DNA of 64,000 nt from Sphingosinicella humi (GTDB lineage: Bacteria > Pseudomonadota > Alphaproteobacteria > Sphingomonadales > Sphingomonadaceae). A model generated the notes under the pieces. It searched no databases. It saw nothing but the letters and a program-made list of their open reading frames with translations, and had not been told where the DNA came from. How positions within the stretch are numbered: position 1 is the first letter of the stretch; every line of letters starts with the position of its first letter. The stretch is taken from assembly GCF_003129465.1 (NCBI RefSeq), contig NZ_QFFF01000001.1, positions 2,155,501-2,219,500 on the forward strand, written 5' to 3'. The position numbers were made by a program, and so were the translations under genes. Shown piece by piece: positions 51,715-61,429 of the stretch.

Positions 51715-54264
51715 ATGAAGCTTGTCGTCGTCGAATCGCCCGCCAAGGCCAAGACCATCGAAAAATATCTGGGGGGCGGCTATCGCGTCCTCGCCTCCTA
51801 CGGCCATGTGCGCGACCTGCCGCCCAAGGACGGCTCCGTCGACCCGGACCAGGGCTTCGCCATGGAATGGGAGACCTATGGCGACAAGGCGAAGCAGCTG
51901 AAGGCCATTACCGATGAGGCCAAGAAGGCCGACAGCCTGATCCTCGCCACCGACCCTGATCGAGAGGGCGAGGCGATCAGCTGGCATGTTCAGGAAGTGC
52001 TTCAGAAGCGAAAGGCGCTGCCGGCCCATGTCGAGCGCGTCACCTTCAACGCCATCACCAAATCCGCCGTGAGCGATGCGATGGCCAAGCCCCGCGCGCT
52101 CGACGAGGATCTGATCGACGCCTATCGCGCCCGCCGGGCGCTGGATTATCTGGTGGGCTTCACCCTGTCGCCGGTGTTGTGGCGCAAGCTGCCCGGCGCC
52201 AAATCGGCCGGGCGGGTCCAATCGGTAGCGCTGCGTCTGATCGTCGATCGCGAGCGCGAGATCGAGATGTTCCGCGCGCGGGAATATTGGAGCGTCTCCG
52301 CCACGCTGGAGGCGGACGGCACCGAGTTCCTCGGCCGTCTCGTCCGCTACAAGGGCGAGAAGCTCGATCGGCTCAGCATCGGCGACGAAGGCACGGCGAT
52401 GGCCGCCAAGGCCGCGGTCGAGGCCGGCCGGTTCACCGTCCAGACGGTCGAGACCAAGCCGCTCACCCGCAATCCCCCGCCGCCCTTCACCACCTCGACT
52501 CTGCAGCAGGAAGCGGCGCGCAAGCTCGGTTTCTCGGCGAGCCACACGATGCGCATCGCCCAGCAGCTCTACGAGGACGGCGCCATCACCTACATGCGGA
52601 CCGACGGCGTGCAGATGGCCGAAGAGGCGATCTCCGCGGCCCGCAAGGCCGTGGCGAGCCGCTATGACGCCGGCTACGTGCCGGACAAGCCGCGCCATTA
52701 CCAGACCAAGGCCAAGAATGCGCAGGAGGCGCACGAGGCCATCCGCCCGACGGATTTCAGCCGCGACCGGGCCGGCTCGGGCGATCATGCCCGGCTCTAC
52801 GACCTCGTCTGGAAGCGCGCTCTGGCGAGCCAGATGGCTTCCGCGCGGCTGGAGCGCACGACGGTCGAGATGGTCGACGGAACGGGCCAGACGGCGCTGC
52901 GCGCCACCGGCCAGGTCGTCCTCTTCCCCGGCTTCCTCGCCTTGTACGAGGAGGGCCGCGACGACGAGCAGGACGAGGAGAGCCGCCGCCTGCCGCGCCT
53001 CAAGGAAGGCGACGCACCGGCCAAGAAGGCCGTCCATGCCGAGCAGCATTTCACCCAGCCGCCGCCGCGCTATTCCGAGGCGAGCCTGGTCAAGAAGATG
53101 GAGGAGCTGGGCATCGGCCGTCCCTCCACCTATGCCGCGACGCTCCAGACGCTGAAGGATCGCGATTACGTCACGGTCGAGAAGAACCGCTTCTTCCCGG
53201 CCGAAAGCGGGCGCCTGCTGACCGCGTTCCTGGAGCGCTTCTTCGAGCGCTACGTCTCCTATGATTTCACCGCAGGGCTCGAGGAGGAGCTGGACGATAT
53301 CTCCGGCGGCCGGGCGGACTGGCAGAAGGTGCTCGAAGCCTTCTGGCGCGACTTCAAGCCCAAGACGGCCGAGATCATGGAGCAGAAGCCGTCGGACATA
53401 ACCGCGGCGCTCGACGAGTTCCTTGCGCCCTTCCTGTTCCCGCCCAAGGCCGACGGCTCCGATCCGCGCCTCTGCCCGGCCTGCGGCGAGGGGCGGCTCG
53501 CGTTGCGCGGCGGCCGCTTCGGCGCCTTCGTGGCCTGCTCCAACTATCCCGAATGCAAGTTCACCCGCCGCTTCGCCCAGGGCGGGGAGGGCGTCGCCGA
53601 AGACACCGGTCCCGAGATTTTGGGCCAGCATCCCCAGACCGGCGAGGACATCACCCGCAAGAGCGGCCGGTTCGGACCCTATATCGAGATGGGGAGCGGC
53701 AAGGAGGCCAAGAGATCCTCGATCCCGAGGGACGCGGGCGAGCTCGATCTCGACCTGGCCGTGAAGCTCCTGTCGCTCCCGCGGACGATCGGTAACCATC
53801 CGGAGACGGGCCAGCCGATTACGGCCAGCATCGGCCGGTACGGGCCCTATCTCGCCCATGAGGGCAAATATGCGAAGCTCGGCTCCACCGCCGAGGTGTT
53901 CGAGACTGGCATGAACGCCGCGGTCGCTAAGCTGGCGGATGCGGCGAACAGCCGGGGCCAGGCGCGCGGATCGCGCGAGCCGCTGAAGGTGCTTGGGCCT
54001 CATCCCCGGACCGAGGCGGAGATCAAGCTGATGGAAGGCCGCTACGGTCCTTACGTGACCGACGGCACGACCAACGCGACCCTGCCGAAGACGATCGCGC
54101 CCGATCAGCTGACCCTGGAGGAAGCCGCTCAGCTGATCGACGATCGCGCCGCCAAGGGGCCGGCGAAGAAAGGCCGGAAGAAGGCGCCGGCCAAGAAGGC
54201 GGCTCCCAAAAAGGCGGCCGCGAAGAAGGCGCCCGCAAAGAAGACCGGCGCCAAGAAGAAGTGA
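51715..54264 (+). CDS. topA: DNA topoisomerase I
   Basis: An 849-residue type IA topoisomerase that relaxes negative supercoils. The Toprim start is MKLVVVESPAKAKTIEKYL and the acidic triad lies in ATDPDREGEAISWH; the active-site Tyr is in ITYMRTDGV. One zinc ribbon is visible (LCPACGEGRLALRGGRF then CSNYPECKFTRR), followed by topoisomerase C-terminal repeats (GRYGPYL, GRYGPYV) and a Lys/Ala-rich tail of PAKK repeats (about residues 820-849). Confidence 0.97.
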   Translation: MKLVVVESPAKAKTIEKYLGGGYRVLASYGHVRDLPPKDGSVDPDQGFAMEWETYGDKAKQLKAITDEAKKADSLILATDPDREGEAISWHVQEVLQKRKALPAHVERVTFNAITKSAVSDAMAKPRALDEDLIDAYRARRALDYLVGFTLSPVLWRKLPGAKSAGRVQSVALRLIVDREREIEMFRAREYWSVSATLEADGTEFLGRLVRYKGEKLDRLSIGDEGTAMAAKAAVEAGRFTVQTVETKPLTRNPPPPFTTSTLQQEAARKLGFSASHTMRIAQQLYEDGAITYMRTDGVQMAEEAISAARKAVASRYDAGYVPDKPRHYQTKAKNAQEAHEAIRPTDFSRDRAGSGDHARLYDLVWKRALASQMASARLERTTVEMVDGTGQTALRATGQVVLFPGFLALYEEGRDDEQDEESRRLPRLKEGDAPAKKAVHAEQHFTQPPPRYSEASLVKKMEELGIGRPSTYAATLQTLKDRDYVTVEKNRFFPAESGRLLTAFLERFFERYVSYDFTAGLEEELDDISGGRADWQKVLEAFWRDFKPKTAEIMEQKPSDITAALDEFLAPFLFPPKADGSDPRLCPACGEGRLALRGGRFGAFVACSNYPECKFTRRFAQGGEGVAEDTGPEILGQHPQTGEDITRKSGRFGPYIEMGSGKEAKRSSIPRDAGELDLDLAVKLLSLPRTIGNHPETGQPITASIGRYGPYLAHEGKYAKLGSTAEVFETGMNAAVAKLADAANSRGQARGSREPLKVLGPHPRTEAEIKLMEGRYGPYVTDGTTNATLPKTIAPDQLTLEEAAQLIDDRAAKGPAKKGRKKAPAKKAAPKKAAAKKAPAKKTGAKKK

Positions 54265-54274
54265 AGGGGCGAAT

Positions 54275-54769
54275 ATGACAGGGTTCAAGACCATGCTGGC
54301 CGTCGTCGGTGCCGCCGGCCTCGTCTCCGCGCTGGCGGTGGCGCAGGCGCCGAAGCATGATGCGGAATGGCATAACGCGCAGGCGCTCTACCTCATGGAG
54401 CTCAAGAGCGAGGAGGGGTGGGCTTCGACGGCCAGCGGCCTCCGCTACCGCCGCGTCAAGGAAGGACCGGGGGATGCCCGCCCGAGCCCCACCGACACGG
54501 TCACGATCCACTATACGGGCCGCTTGATCGACGGCACCGAGTTCGACAGCTCCGTCTCGCGCGGCGAGCCCACCACCTTCCCGCTGCCCAAGCTCATCAA
54601 AGGATGGCAGGAAGGCGTGCCGCTGATGACGGTCGGCGATACCTACGAATTCGCCATTCCATACCCCCTGGCTTACGGCGCCAAGGGGAAGGGCCCCATC
54701 CCCGGCGGCGCGACCCTGCTGTTCACGATCGAGCTGCTCGGCATAGGTGAGGCCGGCGGGCAGTCCTGA
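54275..54769 (+). CDS. FKBP-type peptidyl-prolyl cis-trans isomerase
   Basis: A 164-residue protein with an N-terminal hydrophobic segment (residues 5-24, signal peptide or anchor) and one FKBP domain (about 70-160): TVTIHYTGRLIDGTEFDSS, LIKGWQEGVPLMTVGDTYEF and IPGGATLLFTIELLGI. It probably acts in periplasmic folding. It follows topA by 10 nt. Confidence 0.92.
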   Translation: MTGFKTMLAVVGAAGLVSALAVAQAPKHDAEWHNAQALYLMELKSEEGWASTASGLRYRRVKEGPGDARPSPTDTVTIHYTGRLIDGTEFDSSVSRGEPTTFPLPKLIKGWQEGVPLMTVGDTYEFAIPYPLAYGAKGKGPIPGGATLLFTIELLGIGEAGGQS

Positions 54770-54800
54770 ACTTCGTTGGCTTGGATGATCGCGCCTTAAA

Positions 54801-54810
54801 TGTTATAACA
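54801..54810. promoter_or_regulatory. Palindrome TGTTATAACA upstream of the toxin-antitoxin pair
   Basis: A perfect 10-bp palindrome lies 5 nt before the antitoxin ATG, in an AT-rich pocket of otherwise GC-rich DNA. It is placed to be both the promoter -10 region and the operator for autorepression by the AbrB-type antitoxin. Confidence 0.5.
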
Positions 54811-54815
54811 GGCGT

Positions 54816-55046
54816 ATGAACAAGCCGCTGAAGCTCATACCGATCGGCAACTCGACCGGCGTTATCCTCCCGAAGGAAGTCCTCGCGCGACTCCGCGTGG
54901 GGCAGGGAGATGCGTTGTTTCTGAGCGAGGCGCCGGAAGGCGGGTATAGGCTGACACCATCAGATCCCGACTTCGAACGTAAGATGGCGGCCGCGGAGGA
55001 TATCATGAGGTCCGATCGGGACATCCTTCGCGTGCTTTCTAAGTGA
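54816..55046 (+). CDS. AbrB/MazE-type antitoxin
   Basis: A 76-residue swapped-hairpin AbrB protein: LKLIPIGNSTGVILPKEVLA at the N-terminus binds DNA, and the C-terminal tail (ERKMAAAEDIMRSDRDILRV) would wrap and block the toxin. It overlaps the toxin start by 4 nt. It resembles the antitoxins paired with Doc/Fic toxins rather than with MazF. Confidence 0.9.
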   Translation: MNKPLKLIPIGNSTGVILPKEVLARLRVGQGDALFLSEAPEGGYRLTPSDPDFERKMAAAEDIMRSDRDILRVLSK

Positions 55047-55444
55047 GCGACGCCACAGGCGATCAGCCAGACTGGATCGATCTCGATCTGACCCTTGCGA
55101 TCCATGATCGCCAGCTAGCGGAGCATGGCGGCGGAGCCGGACTCCGGGACATTGGAATGCTCGAGTCTGCGCTTGCCCGTCCGGTGAACAGCTGGAACTA
55201 TGGCGAGCCCGACTTCGCGGCGTTGGCAGCGAGCTACGCCTTTGGAGTCGCTCGCAATCATCCCTTCGTAGACGGCAACAAGCGAACCACCTGGGTCCTC
55301 GCGCGCCTGTTCCTGCGGCTTAACGGCCAAGCTCTGGAGTTCGACCCGGCTGACGCTATCGCAGTGATGCTCGGTCTGGCCGCGGGTGAAGTTTCCGAAG
55401 ACAATCTCGCCCAATGGTTCCGCGATAGGATCGTAGCGGCCTAG
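55043..55444 (+). CDS. doc: Death-on-curing (Doc/Fic) family toxin
   Basis: A 133-residue Fic-fold protein with the Doc active motif NHPFVDGNKRTTW (near residue 75), and WIDLDLTLAIHDRQLAEHGG at the start. Doc phosphorylates EF-Tu and stops translation. It is coupled with the AbrB-type antitoxin (GTGA overlap) and converges with the moeB-like gene by 4 nt. The pair sits in a housekeeping region without signs of a mobile element. Confidence 0.92.
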   Translation: MSDATGDQPDWIDLDLTLAIHDRQLAEHGGGAGLRDIGMLESALARPVNSWNYGEPDFAALAASYAFGVARNHPFVDGNKRTTWVLARLFLRLNGQALEFDPADAIAVMLGLAAGEVSEDNLAQWFRDRIVAA

Positions 55445-56202
55445 GAGGGCTTCCCGCAGGTCTTGCAGGCGGGGTCCTTGGTGATGCGCACCGTGCGCAT
55501 TGCGGGGGTTATTCCGTTGAAGATGTGGAGCTTGCCCGCCGCGTCCGGGCCGAAGTCTACGATGTGGCGGATCGCTTCCATGGCGGCCCAGCTTCCCATG
55601 ATGCCCGGTATCGCCCCCAGCACGCCGAGTTCCGAGCAACTGTCGCAATCATCGGAGTCGAAGGCGTCGCCGACGAAGCAGCGGTAGCAGGGCTGGTCCG
55701 GCTCCCAGCCGCGGAAGGTGCCGATCTGGCCCTGGAACTGCCCGATCGACGCGGAGACGAGCGGGATTCGCAAGGCCACGCACGCGTCCGCGACGGCGAG
55801 CCGCGTCGCGAAATTGTCCGATCCGTCGATCACGATATCCGCGCCGTCCAGCAGCGCCGCCGCATTGGCGGGCATGATACGCTGGCGGACGGCGCGCGCG
55901 TCAACGTCGGGATTGAGGCCCGTGGCGACGGCGGCGGCGCGTTCGGCCTTCGGCGCGCCCACGTCCGCGGTCGCGAACAGGGTCTGGCGGTGGAGGTTGG
56001 AAAGGCTCACCACATCGTCGTCGATGATGGTCAGGCGGCCGACGCCGGCAGCGGCGAGATACTGGATGACGGGCGAGCCGATGCCGCCCGCACCGATCAC
56101 CGCCATATGCGCGGACAGCAGTCGTTTCTGCCCTTCGCCGCCGACCTCGCGCAGCACGATGTGACGGGCGTAGCGGTCGAGCTGGAGATCGGTGAGCGTC
56201 AC
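55441..56202 (-). CDS. moeB: Molybdopterin-synthase adenylyltransferase / ThiF-family protein
   Basis: A 253-residue E1-like enzyme. The ATP-binding loop is [20 protein letters not shown], with [14 protein letters not shown]; zinc cysteines are in DDCDSC and ACKTC. It adenylates the C-terminus of a sulphur carrier (MoaD or ThiS). No catalytic partner is near, so MoeB versus ThiF is a matter of family likeness. It overlaps dut by 4 nt. Confidence 0.9.
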   Translation of the reverse strand: MTLTDLQLDRYARHIVLREVGGEGQKRLLSAHMAVIGAGGIGSPVIQYLAAAGVGRLTIIDDDVVSLSNLHRQTLFATADVGAPKAERAAAVATGLNPDVDARAVRQRIMPANAAALLDGADIVIDGSDNFATRLAVADACVALRIPLVSASIGQFQGQIGTFRGWEPDQPCYRCFVGDAFDSDDCDSCSELGVLGAIPGIMGSWAAMEAIRHIVDFGPDAAGKLHIFNGITPAMRTVRITKDPACKTCGKPS

Positions 56203-56642
56203 CGGCCGGTCGAGCCGAAGCCCCCGGCACCGCGCGCCGTGTCGTCGAGCTCCGCCACCTCGGCGAAGACAGCACGCTGGACAGGGGCGGGGACGAGCTG
56301 GGCGATGCGCTCCCCGCGCGCGATCTCGAACGGCTCGGAGCCCAGATTGGCGAGGATCACCTTCACTTCGCCGCGATAGTCGCTGTCGATCGTGCCGGGC
56401 GTGTTGAGGCAGGTGATGCCGTGCTTCAGCGCGAGCCCGGAGCGCGGCCGCACCTGCACCTCGTAGCCGTGCGGGATGGCGATGGCGAAGCCGGTGGCGA
56501 CAGCATGGCGCGCGCCAGGGGCGAGCGTTAGGCTCTCGGCGGCGACCACATCGAGGCCGGCGGCATGTTCGGTGGCGTAGGAGGGAAGCGGAAGGCCCTC
56601 TGCGTGGGGCAGGCGTTTTACTTCGATTTCAATCGAGTGCAT
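56199..56642 (-). CDS. dut: dUTP diphosphatase
   Basis: A 147-residue trimeric dUTPase. Motifs are AAGLDVVA (1), [12 protein letters not shown] (2), [13 protein letters not shown] (3), GERIAQLV (4) and the C-terminal [10 protein letters not shown] (5). The ATG at 56642 lies inside the end of coaBC (14-nt overlap). The open frame reaching to 57113 is a coaBC shadow. Confidence 0.97.
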   Translation of the reverse strand: MHSIEIEVKRLPHAEGLPLPSYATEHAAGLDVVAAESLTLAPGARHAVATGFAIAIPHGYEVQVRPRSGLALKHGITCLNTPGTIDSDYRGEVKVILANLGSEPFEIARGERIAQLVPAPVQRAVFAEVAELDDTARGAGGFGSTGR

Positions 56643-57825
56643 CGGCAATCCTGTCGGCAAGGCGGCGGGCAACCTCCTGCTTGGGCGCTTGGTCCCAGCT
56701 TTCGACGCCCGTTTCGGTGATGAGGTGGATGGCGTTATTCTCGCCGCCCATGACGTCGCCGGAGACGTCGTTGGCGATGATCCAGTCGCAGCCCTTGCGG
56801 GCACGCTTGGCCTGCGCTTCGGCGACGACATTGTCGGTTTCGGCCGCGAAGCCGACGATAAGGCGCGGGCGATCGGGGCGGCCAGCGAGGCCGGCGAGGA
56901 TGTCGGGATTTGGGTGCCAGCTGAGGGACGGGGGACCGTCGCGCTTCTTGAGCTTGGACGCGGCGGCATCGACCCGCCAGTCGGCAACCGCAGCGACCAA
57001 GACGGCGGCATCGGCGGGCAGGGCCGCGGCGACAGCGGCCTCCATCTCGCGCGCGGTCTCGACATCGCTCCGGTCCACGCCGGCAGGGGTGGGCAGGCTA
57101 ACCGGCCCAGCAATGAGCGTCACCCGCGCGCCCAAGCCAGCCAGCGCGCCGGCGATGGCGAAACCCTGCTTGCCTGAAGAACGATTGGCGATGACGCGGA
57201 CAGGATCGATCGGCTCATGCGTGGGCCCGGCGGTGACGATGATGTGGCGGCCCGCCAGCTTTCCCGCACTTGTCCGCTCAGTCCGACCGGAGACTTGCTG
57301 ATCGATGGCCGCGAGGATGCGTTCCGGCTCCGGTAGCCGCCCCGGGCCATATTCGCCGCAGGCCATGTCGCCCTCGTCCGGCTCCAGCACGGTGATGCCG
57401 TCGCGGCGGAGCTGGGCGACGTTGCGCATGGTCGCCGCATGCTGCCACATGCGCACGTTCATGGCGGGCGCGGCCAGGACCGGCTTGTCGGTGGCGAGGA
57501 GCAATGTGGTGGCGAGATCGTCGGCGATGCCGGCGGCCATCTTCGCCATCAGATCGGCGGTGGCCGGGCAGACGACGACCAGGTCTGCCGCCCGCGAGAG
57601 CTGGATGTGCCCCATCTCGACCTCGTCCTTGAGATCGAACAGGCTCGTATAAACCTTGTTCTCGGAGAGCGCCGCGAGCGTCATGGCCGTCACGAACTGC
57701 TGTCCGCCCTCCGTCAGCACGCAGGTGACTTCGCCGCCGGCCTTTCGGATCAGCCGAACGAGCTCGCAGCTCTTGTACGCGGCGATGCCGCCGCCGACGA
57801 TGAGGAGGACGCGTTTTCCCCGCAT
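56629..57825 (-). CDS. coaBC: Bifunctional phosphopantothenoylcysteine decarboxylase/phosphopantothenate-cysteine ligase
   Basis: A 398-residue bifunctional coenzyme A enzyme. The N-terminal flavoprotein part has [20 protein letters not shown] and [17 protein letters not shown]; the C-terminal ligase begins [19 protein letters not shown] and has AAVADWRVD and KLKKRDG. Between them is a short linker. It lies 4 nt after ubiB. Confidence 0.96.
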   Translation of the reverse strand: MRGKRVLLIVGGGIAAYKSCELVRLIRKAGGEVTCVLTEGGQQFVTAMTLAALSENKVYTSLFDLKDEVEMGHIQLSRAADLVVVCPATADLMAKMAAGIADDLATTLLLATDKPVLAAPAMNVRMWQHAATMRNVAQLRRDGITVLEPDEGDMACGEYGPGRLPEPERILAAIDQQVSGRTERTSAGKLAGRHIIVTAGPTHEPIDPVRVIANRSSGKQGFAIAGALAGLGARVTLIAGPVSLPTPAGVDRSDVETAREMEAAVAAALPADAAVLVAAVADWRVDAAASKLKKRDGPPSLSWHPNPDILAGLAGRPDRPRLIVGFAAETDNVVAEAQAKRARKGCDWIIANDVSGDVMGGENNAIHLITETGVESWDQAPKQEVARRLADRIADALD

Positions 57826-57829
57826 CTCT

Positions 57830-59362
57830 TCAACTTAGGAGCCACACGGCCCCGGCGCCAGTCGCGGCGGCGACTGCGGCGGTCAGCAGATAGCGCCAAA
57901 CGCGCATCGGCTGGACGACGACGATGTCGGGAAGCGGCGGCGGGGGTGGGGCGGCGCCTGGCGCGGGATAATGGAGTTCGATGCGCCGGATGAGGTCGGG
58001 GAGCCTGCGCAGGGTGCGGAAGTTCCGGATCAGCGCGTCGGCGACGGCGGCCTCGGGGCCCATTTCGCTTCGCAGCCATTCGCGGAGGAACGGCTCGCTC
58101 GTCTCCCACATGTTGATGTCGGGATCGAGGGCGGTAGCAACGCCTTCCTCCATCACCATCGTCTTCTGCAGAAGCAGCAGGTGGGGCTGCGTCGGCATGT
58201 CGAAATCGCGCGTGATGGTGAACAGGCCGTCCAGCATCTGGGCGACCGAAATCTCCTTGACCGGCAGGCCGCGGATCGGCTCGCCGACGGCGCGGAGGGC
58301 GGTGGCGAATTCCTCGACGCTGTGGTGAGGCGGGACATATTGCGCCTCGAAATGGATCTCGGCGACGCGCCGGTAATTGCCGGTGATGAGGCCGTAGAGG
58401 ATCTCGCCTAGCCACACTCGCGCTTGGCGGTCGATCCGGCCCATGATGCCGAAATCGATGGCAGCGAGGCGGCCGTCGGGGAGAGCGAAGAGATTGCCCT
58501 GGTGGAGGTCGGCGTGGAAGAAGCCGTCGACCACCGCCTGGCGCAGGAAAGCGCGGACAAGGATCGCCGCGAGTTCCTTGAGGTCATGGCCGGCGTCGAT
58601 GAGAGCCTGGCGGTTCGTGAGCTTGATGCCGTCGATCCATTCGAGCGTCATCACCCGCCGGGCCGTACGGGTCCAGTCGATCTGCGGAACGTAGAAGCCG
58701 CTCTCGGCCTCCATCCCCTCGCGAAGCTCCGAGGCGGAGGCCGCCTCGCGGCGAAGGTCGAGTTCGCGCAAGGTCCACTGGCGGAATGTCGCAACGACGA
58801 GGCGGGGGCGGAGCCGCGCCGCTTCCCCGCCCATCGCCTCGACCTGCGCGGCGGCCCACTCATAGGTGTCGATGGCGCGGGCGAAATCCTCCTCGATATT
58901 GGGGCGGAGCACCTTCACCGCGACATGGCGGCCGTCGGTGGTGACGGCACGGTGGACCTGGGCGATCGAGGCGGCGCCGATCGGCTCGGGGTCGATCTCC
59001 AGGAAGAGCTGATCGACGGGCTTTTCCAGCGCCTGCTCGATCGAGGCATTGATCTGCTCGAAGGGGGCTGGCGGCAGTCGGTCCTGGAGGAGCTGAAGGT
59101 CGTGCGCGGCTTCCTCGCCGACGAGATCGGGCCGGGTCGCCAGCGCCTGGCCGAACTTGATGGCGGCCGGACCGAGCTCCTGGAACGCCTCGCCATAGGT
59201 CGGCACCTTCGGCACGCGCGCGCCGAAGCGGGCGATCCGGGCGAGCCGACGGACGGGGGCGGGCGTGTTGATGTCGTGCTCGATGCCGCGCAGCGCGCCG
59301 TGGCGCGCCAGCACCCGACCCCATTTGAGGAGCCGCCAGATATGGATGGCGGGAGAGGTCAT
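57830..59362 (-). CDS. ubiB: Ubiquinone biosynthesis kinase-like protein UbiB
   Basis: A 510-residue ABC1/ADCK atypical kinase. It has the KxGQ motif (AAIKFGQALATRPDLV), a modified A-rich loop (PIGAASIAQVHRAV), the catalytic region FFHADLHQGNLFALPDGRLA and DFGIMG, and a C-terminal membrane helix (about 485-508). The ATG at 59362 gives the normal start MTSPAIHIWRLLKWGR. It follows ubiE and supports aerobic coenzyme Q synthesis. Confidence 0.94.
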   Translation of the reverse strand: MTSPAIHIWRLLKWGRVLARHGALRGIEHDINTPAPVRRLARIARFGARVPKVPTYGEAFQELGPAAIKFGQALATRPDLVGEEAAHDLQLLQDRLPPAPFEQINASIEQALEKPVDQLFLEIDPEPIGAASIAQVHRAVTTDGRHVAVKVLRPNIEEDFARAIDTYEWAAAQVEAMGGEAARLRPRLVVATFRQWTLRELDLRREAASASELREGMEAESGFYVPQIDWTRTARRVMTLEWIDGIKLTNRQALIDAGHDLKELAAILVRAFLRQAVVDGFFHADLHQGNLFALPDGRLAAIDFGIMGRIDRQARVWLGEILYGLITGNYRRVAEIHFEAQYVPPHHSVEEFATALRAVGEPIRGLPVKEISVAQMLDGLFTITRDFDMPTQPHLLLLQKTMVMEEGVATALDPDINMWETSEPFLREWLRSEMGPEAAVADALIRNFRTLRRLPDLIRRIELHYPAPGAAPPPPPLPDIVVVQPMRVWRYLLTAAVAAATGAGAVWLLS

Positions 59363-59408
59363 GACGATGTGCCCCGGCGAAAGCCGGGGCGCGACACGCT
59401 GGAGCGCA

Positions 59409-60137
59409 TCACGTCTTCCAGCCGCTATGGATGGCGACTGCACCGCCGAGAATCGGATCCACGGTCACCTGGGCAAAGCCGGCCGCCTCGATCATCCGCT
59501 TGAAGGTCGGCATGTCGGGGAAGCGGCGGATGGACTCGACGAGGTAGCGATAACTGTCCTCGTCGCGCGCCACCGCCTTGCCGATCTTCGGCACGACGTC
59601 GTGGCTGTAGCGGTCGTAGAGTTGCTTGAACCCGGGCCAGGTGGTCGTCGAGAATTCGAGGCACAGGAAGCGGCCGCCGATGCGGAGCACACGGTACGCC
59701 TCGGCCAACGCCTTGTCGATATGCGTCACGTTCCGAATGCCGAAGGCAATGGTATAGGCATCGAACGTCTGATCGGGGAAGCTCAGCGCCTCGGCATTCT
59801 CCTCGGCCCAGAGCAGGCCTTCAATGCCGCGTCGTTTCACGCGTTCGCGGCCGACGGCGAGCATCTCGGGATTGATGTCCGCGACCGTCACCTGCGCGCC
59901 CCGCTCGGCGATGCGAAAGGCGATGTCGCCGGTGCCGCCGGCCATGTCGAGGATGTGTTGGCCGGCCCTGGGCTTCAGCTTGGCCACGAACTGATTCTTC
60001 CAGATGCGGTGCATGCCGGCCGACATGAAATCGTTCATCAGGTCGTAGCGCGAGGCGACGTTCGAGAAGACGCCGCGCACCCGCCGCGTCTTTTCCTCCG
60101 GGGGAACGTCCTCGTAACCGAAAGAAAACTTGTCCAT
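59409..60137 (-). CDS. ubiE: Ubiquinone/menaquinone C-methyltransferase UbiE
   Basis: A 242-residue SAM methyltransferase. Marks are VFSNVASRYDLMNDFMSAGM, the SAM motif ILDMAGGTGDIAFRI and AFGIRNVTHIDKALAEAYR, followed by LEFSTTTWPGF. The ATG at 60137 (MDKFSFGYED) fits the family; the upstream extension is fpg antisense. It is divergent from fpg, 61 nt apart. Confidence 0.96.
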   Translation of the reverse strand: MDKFSFGYEDVPPEEKTRRVRGVFSNVASRYDLMNDFMSAGMHRIWKNQFVAKLKPRAGQHILDMAGGTGDIAFRIAERGAQVTVADINPEMLAVGRERVKRRGIEGLLWAEENAEALSFPDQTFDAYTIAFGIRNVTHIDKALAEAYRVLRIGGRFLCLEFSTTTWPGFKQLYDRYSHDVVPKIGKAVARDEDSYRYLVESIRRFPDMPTFKRMIEAAGFAQVTVDPILGGAVAIHSGWKT

Positions 60138-60198
60138 GGCGCGAGCCTCTAGCAGGGGTTGTGCATGATGTGCAGCCACGATCTCATGCCGAAACGAC

Positions 60199-61011
60199 AT
60201 GCCTGAGCTTCCGGAAGTCGAAACCACGGTCCGAGGACTTGTTCCCGTTCTGGAAGGGCGGCGGCTGGTGTCGATCGAAGCGCGAAGGGCGGACCTGCGC
60301 TACGCCTTCCCGCCGGACCTTCGCCAGCGACTGACCGGTGCCCAGGTGACGGGGCTAGGGCGGCGCGCAAAATATGGCCTCATCGATACCGATCGCGGCG
60401 ACACGATGATCTTCCACCTCGGCATGTCGGGCAAATGGAGGATCGACCCACAGGAGATCGGCGCGCACGACCACCTCCTGCTTGAGACCGACGAGGGGAG
60501 GCGGCTCGCCCTCAACGACCCGCGCCGCTTCGGATCGATCGATCTCGTGCCGACGGAGAGGTTGGCGAGATTCCCAGCCTTCGCCAAAATGGGCCCGGAG
60601 CCGCTGAGCGACGCCTTTTCGGCGTCCTATCTGTCAAGGGCCCTCGAGGGTCGAATCGCGCCGATCAAGGCACTCCTCCTCGATCAGCGCATCGTGGCGG
60701 GGCTCGGCAACATCTATGTTTGCGAGGCGCTCCACATGGCGAAGATCGCGCCGAGCCGCGCCGCGGGGCGAATATCGAAGACCCGACTTGTCGCATTGGT
60801 GGACGCGGTGAAAGCGGTGCTGGTCTCTGCGATCGACGCGGGCGGTTCGTCCCTTCGCGATTATGCCCGGCCCAACGGGGATCTCGGCTATTTCTCGAGC
60901 CAGTGGCGCGTCTACGGAAGGGAAGGGGACGCCTGTTCGTGCGGCGCGATGATTCGCCGGCGGACCGACAGCGGCCGCTCGACCTTCTATTGCGCCCGAT
61001 GCCAGCGCTAG
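60199..61011 (+). CDS. mutM: Formamidopyrimidine-DNA glycosylase
   Basis: A 270-residue bifunctional glycosylase/AP lyase that removes 8-oxoguanine. The N-terminal catalytic proline is in MPELPEVETTVRGL; the helix-two-turn-helix has LLLDQRIVAGLGNIYVCEAL and the C-terminal zinc finger CSCGAMIRRRTDSGRST ends in FYCARC. It is the first gene of the fpg-rpsT-dnaA strand. Confidence 0.97.
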   Translation: MPELPEVETTVRGLVPVLEGRRLVSIEARRADLRYAFPPDLRQRLTGAQVTGLGRRAKYGLIDTDRGDTMIFHLGMSGKWRIDPQEIGAHDHLLLETDEGRRLALNDPRRFGSIDLVPTERLARFPAFAKMGPEPLSDAFSASYLSRALEGRIAPIKALLLDQRIVAGLGNIYVCEALHMAKIAPSRAAGRISKTRLVALVDAVKAVLVSAIDAGGSSLRDYARPNGDLGYFSSQWRVYGREGDACSCGAMIRRRTDSGRSTFYCARCQR

Positions 61012-61108
61012 GCGGTTGACCATCCGCCTCTGGATGCGTAGAGAGCGCGCCTGACCGGTGCGGCCCGATTCCGCGCCGTTTTCATTTTACCGATATGAGG
61101 CACTGACG

Positions 61109-61372
61109 ATGGCGAATACGCCGCAAGCAAAGAAACGCATCCGCCGCAACAATCGCCGGGCGGAGGTGAACGGCGCGCGCGTCAGCCGCATCCGCACCTT
61201 CGTCAAGCAGGTCGAGGCCGCCCTCGCCGCCGGCGACAAGGATCAGGCCAAGGCCGCCTTCCAGAAGGTGCAGCCTGAGCTGGCTCGCGGCGTCGCCAAG
61301 GGCGTCGTCCACAAGAACACCGCGGCGCGGAAGATTTCTCGCCTGTCAAAGCGGGTCGCGGCGCTCGGCTGA
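61109..61372 (+). CDS. rpsT: 30S ribosomal protein S20
   Basis: An 87-residue small basic helical ribosomal protein: [20 protein letters not shown] at the start and [19 protein letters not shown] near the end. The ATG at 61109 gives the usual start; the open frame extends 17 codons upstream without homology. A strong terminator follows. Confidence 0.97.
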   Translation: MANTPQAKKRIRRNNRRAEVNGARVSRIRTFVKQVEAALAAGDKDQAKAAFQKVQPELARGVAKGVVHKNTAARKISRLSKRVAALG

Positions 61373-61400
61373 GCTCTTTTCCCGGACTGAAACATGATAG

Positions 61401-61429
61401 CCCGCCGATCCTGGATCGGCGGGTTTTTT
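61401..61429 (+). terminator. Rho-independent terminator of rpsT
   Basis: CCCGCCGATC (61401-61410) pairs perfectly with GATCGGCGGG (61414-61423) across a 3-nt loop, and six T follow. It ends 57 nt after the rpsT stop codon. Confidence 0.95.

Noticed and set aside
51670-54294. 874-codon minus-strand open frame opposite topA
   Set aside because: It is the antisense of topA, kept open by high GC content; its protein has no coherent motifs and topA is certain.
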